A DNA stretch of 11,528 bases, from NCBI GenBank assembly GCA_021163465.1, contig JAGGWU010000018.1:1-11528 (forward strand). Direction: 5' to 3'. The notes beneath the pieces were generated by a model, which saw only the letters and a program-made list of their open reading frames with translations, did not search any database and had not been told where the DNA came from. Below, piece by piece: positions 5,822-11,528 of this stretch. The position numbers and the translations under genes are program-made. Positions within the stretch are counted from its first letter, which is position 1. Each line of letters opens with the position of its first letter. The DNA is from Candidatus Bipolaricaulota bacterium. Lineage in GTDB: Bacteria > Bipolaricaulota > Bipolaricaulia > Bipolaricaulales > Bipolaricaulaceae.

Positions 5822-6335
5822 ATGATACAGGCTAAGGTACAGAAGGCTTCACACATCATGGCCAGCCTCTCCCAGCGGACCACCGGCCTCCTGAAGTTGC
5901 CGAGCCAAGCGAACGTCCTCTCCACCCGCCATCTCTTACCCATCCGCCCATTTGCGCCGGCCTTTGCGGCTCCTCCGCGGTACCCGTTCCAAAATCCTGG
6001 GCCAGCTCAACCTCGGCCCGGCTGGCCCGGGAGATGGAGGGCGCCAGGGGAATCCCGTTCCCATCCACCACCAACATCCGCTTCGTCCCCTTGCCCACTT
6101 TGGTCAATCCGACCTCTTCTCCCCTTTTTGCCGGGACTAAGCTGCCGCCGGGGAACGCCCGCGACCACAAATCCAGGCTCGAGAGGGACGCCTGCCAGAT
6201 GCGAGTCCATACTCCCTCCTCCTGCCATCTCTTCAACCTCCGCCATGCCATTACATACCCCGTACTTCCGCGGCATCTCCTTCCACGCACAACCGCAGCA
6301 CATACAGGTCTCCTTGAGGCAAGACTTGAGCGGTG
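5810..6335 (-). pseudogene. IS5-family transposase remnant with several frameshifts and an internal deletion
   Basis: Pieces of one IS5-type transposase occur in order on the minus strand but in changing frames. They are GDLYVLR (near 6310), GCAWKEMPRKYG (about 6255-6295) and YVMAWRRLKRWQEEGVWTRI (near 6200-6255). GLTKVGKGTKRMLVVDGNGI (about 6050-6110) and RRSRKGRRKW (about 5950-5980) follow. Last is GKRWRVERTFAWLGNFRRPV, continuing through WERLAMMCEAFCTLACIIIR to about 5810. The first catalytic Asp region (VVDGNGIPLA) is present. The stretch that normally carries the second Asp (roughly 80-100 residues) is missing between ELAQ and the RRSRKG block. At least three frame changes make it inactive. 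The N-terminus is not recognisable. It abuts the IS256-type remnant. Confidence 0.75.
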
Positions 6336-6340
6336 GCTCA

Positions 6341-6621
6341 AGGGACTTGAGGTAGGGGCGAGCTTTCGGGAAGGGGGTGAAGGCGACGCTTTGGAGGCAA
6401 AGGGCAAGCACTATTTGGCGCGGACCGAGCTTTCCGGGCGCGTGTACCGGGCATCCCGGCGGTACCGCCTCGGGCGAACGTGGGTATGCGCGTATGATAG
6501 CCGCCGAAAATCCGTCCCCAAGCGAATCTCCGTCTTGCGGCGTCAAACTTTGGTCAGGCTCGGGTTACGATCATGACCTGGAACAATTGTAATGTATCCC
6601 CGATCCCCAAAGATGCGAGGC
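6341..6621. other. Unassigned stretch between IS remnant and pus10
   Basis: About 280 bp with no supported intact gene. A plus-strand frame reads LEAKGKHYLARTELSGRVYR and VCAYDSRRKSVPKRI before a stop near 6576. It looks vaguely like a transposase fragment, but I cannot assign it. ACAATTGT at 6583-6590 is a palindrome close to the 3' end of pus10. No clear terminator for pus10 is visible. Confidence 0.4.
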
Positions 6622-7854
6622 TCACAGGTCGTCCAGCACTTCCAATACGTCCAGTTCCCTCACCCGGGCCTCTATCCCCAAAAGTTCCGAGAGGCTCGGG
6701 TGGGTCCCACCCTCATCCCCGGAGATAAGTTCCTTCACGTAGAGGCCGCCGTCACAGAGGACCTCTATTTCCGCTTCGGTGGGGGAAAGGAGCCTCCCGG
6801 ATGCCTCGTGGACGCGACGAACCCTCACCAAATCGGCGCGGCGGTGGCGTACCCGGATGGGTGTGCGCTGGTGAATCTCCCCCCGCAATCCCGCAAGGGC
6901 TTCCGAAAGCTGCTTCTGGGTTACCGGGGCCGCCAGCGAAACCCGAGCTAGGTAGCGCTTCCGTGCCTTGAGCTCTTTTACTTTCCTCACCAGCTCCGGG
7001 GACGCGGGACGGAGATCCAGAACCTCCACTTTCCCCCTCGCACCCGCATTTATCCTCCCGGCCACCGCTTTCAAATCAACCCTACGGCGCCGGGGGCGCT
7101 CCACCTCCACCACGAAAGGCCTTCCCCGCCCAAGCATCCGTGCATCCACGTCCTCTCGCCCGGCCCCGTGGAGGTGCCCCCCTTCGCCGTCACATGCTTC
7201 CAGAAACACGGGCAAGATCAGTTCCTCTACGGACGTGGGGTACATTTTTCCCGTGTAATTACAGCGGGGACAGCCCTTTCCGCGACACTCCCGGCAGGGC
7301 CAGTGGGTTTGGGGAATCCCCCGCACGAGCTTCCGGTAGCGCCCGTAGAAATAGGCTGGCGCAATGTACACTTCCACACTTCCCTTCCATAAATCCACGG
7401 TGAACCGCACGTGGGGATGATAATAATCCACGGTGGCCTTCATCCCTTCGGAAGCCAAGAGCCTCTCGAACGCTCGGCCAAAGGCCCGGTTCAGGTCGCG
7501 TTGCAGGGGCTCGGCCCAGGGGGAGGGGAACCGTTTCCTTAGGAAATCTTCTACCGCCTCCTGATAAGGAGTAAGGCGGACCCCGAAGAGGAAGGTCTCG
7601 AACTCATAGTCCTTTACGGCCTCAAGGGCCTTTTGGGCGTGATCCTCCGCCCGTAAAAGGGCCCCCTCACAAACCCAACAGCGATCGGGCTCGGAGGCTT
7701 CGCCCCCGGTTTCCATGGCCCAAAGCACCCGGATCGCTTGACCCCGCTCGGCATTGCTTAACCCCTTTCCAAGCTTTGCATACCGACGTCCCAGACAGGT
7801 ATTGCAGATCGGCCCCGCCGAAAGGAGCTTGAACGCTTCCCGTAGCACCTCCAT
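6622..7854 (-). CDS. pus10: tRNA pseudouridine synthase Pus10 (archaeal type)
   Basis: Pus10 converts U54 (and in many archaea U55) in the TPsiC arm of tRNA to pseudouridine. From the ATG at 7852-7854 the protein has 410 aa, normal for archaeal Pus10. A zinc site is formed by CNTC (17-20) and CWVC (59-62), with the family-typical CLGRRYAKLGKG. A THUMP-like region follows at about 75-170. A second Cys cluster is CRECRGKGCPRC (187-198), followed by YTGKMYPTSVEELI. The catalytic block is GREDVDARMLGRGRPFVVEV; D235, in GRED, aligns with the catalytic Asp of TruA's GRTD. The end shows SGDEGGTHPSLSELLG and ELDVLEVL. The frame stays open upstream into the divergent helicase gene, but that part is antisense. 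No clear Shine-Dalgarno site precedes the ATG. Confidence 0.9.
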   Translation of the reverse strand: MEVLREAFKLLSAGPICNTCLGRRYAKLGKGLSNAERGQAIRVLWAMETGGEASEPDRCWVCEGALLRAEDHAQKALEAVKDYEFETFLFGVRLTPYQEAVEDFLRKRFPSPWAEPLQRDLNRAFGRAFERLLASEGMKATVDYYHPHVRFTVDLWKGSVEVYIAPAYFYGRYRKLVRGIPQTHWPCRECRGKGCPRCNYTGKMYPTSVEELILPVFLEACDGEGGHLHGAGREDVDARMLGRGRPFVVEVERPRRRRVDLKAVAGRINAGARGKVEVLDLRPASPELVRKVKELKARKRYLARVSLAAPVTQKQLSEALAGLRGEIHQRTPIRVRHRRADLVRVRRVHEASGRLLSPTEAEIEVLCDGGLYVKELISGDEGGTHPSLSELLGIEARVRELDVLEVLDDL

Positions 7855-7903
7855 CGGGGAAAGCTTAACCCACCGTGTCCTTCCCGCCCACACCCTCTGC
7901 GGT

Positions 7904-7932
7904 TTGACGATTCGCCAGGAGATCGCTAAAAC
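7904..7932 (+). promoter_or_regulatory. Predicted promoter of the helicase operon
   Basis: TTGACG (7904-7909) and TAAAAC (7927-7932) are 17 bp apart, matching the consensus in five and four of six positions. The expected start site is about 7939, only a few bases before the ATG at 7942, which would make the mRNA almost leaderless. An AGGAGA (7917-7922) lies in the spacer and would not be transcribed in that case. The 87-bp gap must also hold the pus10 promoter on the other strand, where I see no good match. Confidence 0.45.
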
Positions 7933-7941
7933 ATCGATGGC

Positions 7942-10900
7942 ATGGATAAGGAAGGCCATCCTTCGGAAGCGCTCAAGCGGGGAATGCGTATAAAGCTCAA
8001 GCCCTTCGAGGAGCCCGCGGAGGTACTCCATCTCGAACCACAGGGAGACCGACTGCTCCTTGTTCTCAGGTTCCCCGAAACGGGCAGAGCCGAATCCCTG
8101 ATCCTCTCGCACGAGGAGCTCGCCGACCGCCTGGAGGTCCTCCCCGAACCGTTCGAGGACTTCACCGAACGGGCGCTGAAAACGAGGGATCCGTTCGTGC
8201 TTTATCTCGAATCGATCCGTTTTTCCCTGGCCTATACCTTCGACCCCCACTACGCCGTGAGCGTGACACAAGTGGATCTCCTGCCCCACCAGGTGGAGGC
8301 GGTCTACAAGCATATCCTTCCCTTGCCCAAGATCCGTTTCCTCCTCGCGGATGACCCAGGCCTGGGCAAGACCATTATGGCCGGCCTGGTGGTCAAGGAG
8401 TTGAAGGCCCGCGGGTTGTTGAAGAGTCTCCTTTTGGTGGTCCCGGCCCATTTAATCGAGCAGTGGCGCCGGGAGTTCCGGGAATGGTTCCGCGAGGACC
8501 TGACCCCGATTCCCCGCGACCTTTACCTATCGGATGCGTTCTTCGATCGAAATCCCTTCGTCATCGTGTCGATGGACACCGCCAAACAGGAAAGGTACCT
8601 GAAGCTTCTGGCCAATCGCAGGTGGGACCTGGTGATCGTGGACGAAGCCCACAAGTTCTCCGTATCCCGTTCCGGTACCAAGGAGAAGAAGACGCGCCGC
8701 TTCGTCCTGGGCGAGACCCTGGCCACAAGGACGACCCACTACCTTTTCCTCACCGCTACACCCCATAAGGGCGACGACTACGCTTACTTCAGGCTCCTTT
8801 CCCTTTTGGAACCCCATCTTTTCGCCAATCCTGAGCAACTGAAAGCCGCCGCCAAAGCCAAGGAAATTTCCTTCGTGCTCCGTCGCTCCAAGGAGCAAGT
8901 GGAGGACCTCCAAGGTCGCAAGCTCTTCAAGCCCCGCCGGGTGGAAACCATTTCCGTCCCCCTCACCGAGATCGAGCGGGAACTCTACGATCAGGTGACC
9001 GCCTATGTCCGTACTTGGTACGGCCGGGTTTCGGGGAGGAGGGACCGTCGCAGCCGGAACGTCGCTTTGGGGCTCACGGTGCTCCAGCGGCGCATGGCGT
9101 CCAGCACCACGGCGATCAAGGAGTCCCTGATCCGCCGGCGCAATCGCCTCCGGGCGGCCCTGGAGAGGTGGGAGAGGCTCCTTTTGGAACAGGAATTGCC
9201 CGAATGGGATGAGGAAGATCTGGAAGCGCTCCAAGACGAGACCGAAGCCCGCCGGGCCGAACTCGAAGAAAAGCTCCTCAGCCTGACGGCGGCCGAGAGC
9301 CCGGACGAACTGCGCCAAGAGATCGCCGAGCTGGATCGCTTGGTGAAGCTGGCACACCGGGCCGCCGACGTCCAGGCGGAGAGCAAGGTGGAAGAGCTGC
9401 GGCGGGTCGTGGAGGAATACTTACAGCACGATCCCAACGAGAGGCTTCTGGTCTTCACCGAGTTCAAGGACACCCTGATGGGCCTCGTGCGCCTCTTCCG
9501 CTCCTGGGGCTACGAAGTCGCGATCATCCACGGCGGGATGCCGATGGAGGAACGTATAGAGCAGGAGCGCCTTTTCCGTGACAAGGTCCAGGTAATGGTG
9601 GCCACCGATGCCGCCGGGGAAGGGCTGAACCTCCAATTCTGCAGGCTCATGGTCAACTACGACCTCCCGTGGAACCCCAACCGCTTGGAGCAGCGGATGG
9701 GGCGCGTGCATCGTTACGGACAGAAGCGCGAAGTTTTCGTTTACAACCTGCTTTATGAGGAAACGATCGAGGGAAAGGTTCTGAAGAGATTGCTCGAGAA
9801 GCTTGACAAGATGCGGGAGCGGCTGGGCGACACTGTCTTCGACGTGATCGGTGATGTCCTCCACGGGGTGCGCCTGGAGGAACGGATCATGCAGGCATTG
9901 CTGCGGGGCGACTCCACCGCCGTAGAGATCGAATTGGAGGAGCGAACGGAAAGCTCGCTGGAGGAGTTCCGCCGGGCGCTGGAGGAGTACGCCCTGGCTG
10001 AACATCACCTGGACCTCACCGCCATCGTGAAGGACGAGCCCCGCTCGCGCATCTTCAGGATTGTACCCTGGGACGTGGAGCGATTCGTGAAAGTAGCGGT
10101 GCCCTTCATCGGAGGAAGCGTACAGCCCGACCGGAACCCCGGCGTTTGGAAGGTGAGCGTGCCGCGGGAGTTCGCCAAAAAGTACGGCCTCCCGGAAAGC
10201 CACATCCGCGGCCTGCGGGTGGCGTTCGAGCGAAAAGTTGCCCGGAACGCGAATCCCCAGGCCGAGTTCCTGGCCCCGGGACATCCCCTCTTCGAAGCGC
10301 TGACCGCCCACTTCGGCACGGCGGAGGAGCTCCCCCGTAAGGCGATCCTGGTTGACCCTAAGGGCCGCCACGGAAGCCTCTGGGTGTACCGGGTAAAGGT
10401 AATGGACGGAAACCGCACCCCTGTATTGGAGAGATTGCTCGCCTTCTTCCGCGATCACAGGACCGGAGAAGTAAGCCCCGTGGATCTACGGATGATCTGG
10501 GACCTCGAGGGTCCTGAAAGCGAGATAGAGGAGCCGTGGGCCGCGGGGCTTGAGGAAGCCGAACTCTCGATCCGCGCAATGGCGTTCCGGGAAACGGACA
10601 CCGTGTATGAAGAGGCGCGTACACGCAGGGAGCGGGAAGCCCGCATCAAACGGAAACACCTCGAGCGGACATTTGAAGTCCTTATTGATGAGTCGAACCG
10701 AAAGCTCCTCGATTACGCCAGGCGCGAGGAGGCGGGGGAGGACGTACGCTTGGCCAAATTGGAAGAGGAAAAGAGGCTCAAGGCGCTCCTTGCGGAGCGG
10801 GCGGAGAGGCTGCGGGAGCTGGAAAGGGAGACTTCGCTCGTGCGTCTTGAGCCGGAGCTTTTGGCGGTGGCCTTGGTGGTCCCACCCGAGGCGGTGAAGC

Positions 10901-11307
10901 CCTCCGTGGCAAGGAAAGTCCGGGCCGAAGAGGCCGAGGCCAAGCGCCGGATAGAGGAGGTCGGGATGCAGGTGGCCATAGAGCATGAAAGGGGGGAAGG
11001 CCGGGAGCCTCGGGACGTCTCCAGGGAGTTCCTCGGGTACGATATAGTCTCGCAGGGGGCAAGGGAGACCCGCTACATCGAGGTGAAGGCCTTCGCCACC
11101 ACCGGTCCCCTGGAGCTCACCCCCCACGAGTGGCAAATGGCCCGACGGCTCGGTGAGCAATACTGGATCTATGTGGTGGAGGATGCCCTGAGCGCACCAC
11201 GCCTCACGACAATCCGCGATCCCGTGAACACCCTGCCCCAGCCACAGGAGGTGGTAGACGTGGTGAAGGTGGTGATCAAGGACTGGAGGAGGCGAGGGAA
11301 TGGGTAA
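7942..11307 (+). CDS. SNF2-type helicase/translocase with C-terminal DUF3883 domain
   Basis: This 1121-aa superfamily 2 ATPase probably translocates on DNA in the cytoplasm. After an N-terminal beta-rich segment (about 11-45) come motif Q/I LPHQVEAV (114-121), DDPGLGKT (137-144), DEAH (234-237) and TATPHKG (271-277). A charged helical insert follows at 390-490. The second RecA lobe has LLVFTEFKD (502-510), ATDAAGEGLNLQ (554-565) and QRMGRVHRYGQ (584-594), the arginine-finger motif. A long coiled-coil tract lies at about 885-1010. The last 100 residues are a DUF3883 (NO VEIN-like, nuclease-fold related) domain with LGYDIVSQGARETRYIEVKA, LTPHEW and YWIYVVEDA. A TAA at 7927 limits the start to ATG 7942; ATG 7984 is the only other good choice. 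Related SNF2 proteins serve DISARM (DrmD) and other defence loci. The gene overlaps the next by 8 nt. Confidence 0.9.
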   Translation: MDKEGHPSEALKRGMRIKLKPFEEPAEVLHLEPQGDRLLLVLRFPETGRAESLILSHEELADRLEVLPEPFEDFTERALKTRDPFVLYLESIRFSLAYTFDPHYAVSVTQVDLLPHQVEAVYKHILPLPKIRFLLADDPGLGKTIMAGLVVKELKARGLLKSLLLVVPAHLIEQWRREFREWFREDLTPIPRDLYLSDAFFDRNPFVIVSMDTAKQERYLKLLANRRWDLVIVDEAHKFSVSRSGTKEKKTRRFVLGETLATRTTHYLFLTATPHKGDDYAYFRLLSLLEPHLFANPEQLKAAAKAKEISFVLRRSKEQVEDLQGRKLFKPRRVETISVPLTEIERELYDQVTAYVRTWYGRVSGRRDRRSRNVALGLTVLQRRMASSTTAIKESLIRRRNRLRAALERWERLLLEQELPEWDEEDLEALQDETEARRAELEEKLLSLTAAESPDELRQEIAELDRLVKLAHRAADVQAESKVEELRRVVEEYLQHDPNERLLVFTEFKDTLMGLVRLFRSWGYEVAIIHGGMPMEERIEQERLFRDKVQVMVATDAAGEGLNLQFCRLMVNYDLPWNPNRLEQRMGRVHRYGQKREVFVYNLLYEETIEGKVLKRLLEKLDKMRERLGDTVFDVIGDVLHGVRLEERIMQALLRGDSTAVEIELEERTESSLEEFRRALEEYALAEHHLDLTAIVKDEPRSRIFRIVPWDVERFVKVAVPFIGGSVQPDRNPGVWKVSVPREFAKKYGLPESHIRGLRVAFERKVARNANPQAEFLAPGHPLFEALTAHFGTAEELPRKAILVDPKGRHGSLWVYRVKVMDGNRTPVLERLLAFFRDHRTGEVSPVDLRMIWDLEGPESEIEEPWAAGLEEAELSIRAMAFRETDTVYEEARTRREREARIKRKHLERTFEVLIDESNRKLLDYARREEAGEDVRLAKLEEEKRLKALLAERAERLRELERETSLVRLEPELLAVALVVPPEAVKPSVARKVRAEEAEAKRRIEEVGMQVAIEHERGEGREPRDVSREFLGYDIVSQGARETRYIEVKAFATTGPLELTPHEWQMARRLGEQYWIYVVEDALSAPRLTTIRDPVNTLPQPQEVVDVVKVVIKDWRRRGNG

Positions 11308-11526
11308 GACAGCGATCCCGCGCTACGTCCTGTGGTCCAAGGATACGTTGGACCTCGGGCATCCCTGGCAGCGGCGGTGGTATATCAGGCAAACGTTGGT
11401 GTATGGCCGGGCGGAGGACATAGCGGCGCTGGACTGGGATGAGGTCCGAAAGCTCCTCCCGGAATTGGATCTCCCCCTGAGGTCCGCCGCCTCTGGGAGA
11501 GCTTTTTCGCCGAGGAAGAGGGATGA
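11300..11526 (+). CDS. Small AbiEii-partner-like protein (DUF6922-like), apparently frameshifted
   Basis: The ATG at 11300 overlaps the helicase end by 8 nt and follows GGAGGAGGCGAGGGA, a strong ribosome site. The product starts MGKTAIPRYVLWSKDTLDLG and continues WYIRQTLVYGRAEDIAAL. This resembles small proteins encoded just before AbiEii-type nucleotidyltransferase toxins (F/LW-D pattern, aromatic-Ile-x-x-x-Leu-x-x-Gly helix). As written, the frame runs open to the window end with unlikely sequence (RSAASGRAFSPRKR). Adding one C to the C run at 11473-11477 gives PPEVRRLWESFFAEEEG and a TGA at 11524-11526. That stop overlaps an ATG (11523) followed by AAG, a plausible next gene. So a one-base deletion, real or a sequencing error, is likely. 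Family assignment is from memory of the pattern. Confidence 0.5.
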   Translation, partial: MGKTAIPRYVLWSKDTLDLGHPWQRRWYIRQTLVYGRAEDIAALDWDEVRKLLPELDLPLRSAASGRAFSPRKRD

Positions 11527-11528
11527 AG

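Noticed and set aside
6007..6546. 179-aa minus-strand ORF as an intact protein
   Set aside because: Only short parts match IS5 transposase, and the rest of the match lies in other frames, so it is part of a pseudogene.
7855..8451. Minus-strand open frame extending pus10 by 199 codons upstream
   Set aside because: It is antisense to the helicase N-terminus, lacks any Pus10 similarity, and archaeal Pus10 starts about 8-20 residues before the first CxxC, matching the ATG at 7854.
8523..11160. Long minus-strand ORFs (8527-9357, 9421-10458, 10486-11160) opposite the helicase
   Set aside because: They are antisense shadows caused by high GC; the plus strand carries an uninterrupted helicase with all motifs.

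Overview
This is a GC-rich, densely packed window. It reads as a thermophile-like prokaryotic chromosome, probably a deep-branching bacterium; Bipolaricaulota/Acetothermia is my best guess, not a proof. Bacterial signs are strong Shine-Dalgarno sites, sigma70-like -35/-10 pairs, a hairpin-plus-U-tract terminator, a classical Sec signal peptide and bacterial-style IS families. Archaeal flavour comes from a Pus10-type tRNA pseudouridine synthase and an SMC hinge with archaeal-looking motifs. An archaeon cannot be excluded from this window alone.

Left part, minus strand (4274 down to 1): a complete chromosome-condensation operon. It starts at a promoter at 4269-4297 and runs through an unannotated 50-aa ORF (4090-4242), smc (1604-4093), scpA (874-1614) and scpB (426-902). 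Every junction overlaps. The SMC is only 829 aa: both heads and the hinge are present, but both coiled-coil arms are about half the usual length. An IS6-like element has landed 2-3 bp after the scpB stop codon; its transposase is cut by the window start.

Centre: an exported coiled-coil protein with a C-terminal membrane anchor (4337-5158, minus) ends in a terminator that abuts the condensin promoter. Upstream lies a region without intact genes (5159-6621). It holds a three-tier inverted repeat and the frameshifted remains of an IS256-type and an IS5-type transposase joined end to end.

Right part: pus10 (6622-7854, minus) diverges across 87 bp from a large SNF2-type helicase with a C-terminal DUF3883 domain (7942-11307, plus). 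The helicase overlaps a small ORF (11300-11526) that resembles the partner proteins of AbiEii-type nucleotidyltransferases. That ORF carries an apparent one-base deletion in a C run, and a further start codon overlaps its restored stop. This looks like the beginning of a defence or mobile-element-control operon that continues beyond the window. No tRNA, rRNA or CRISPR array was seen.
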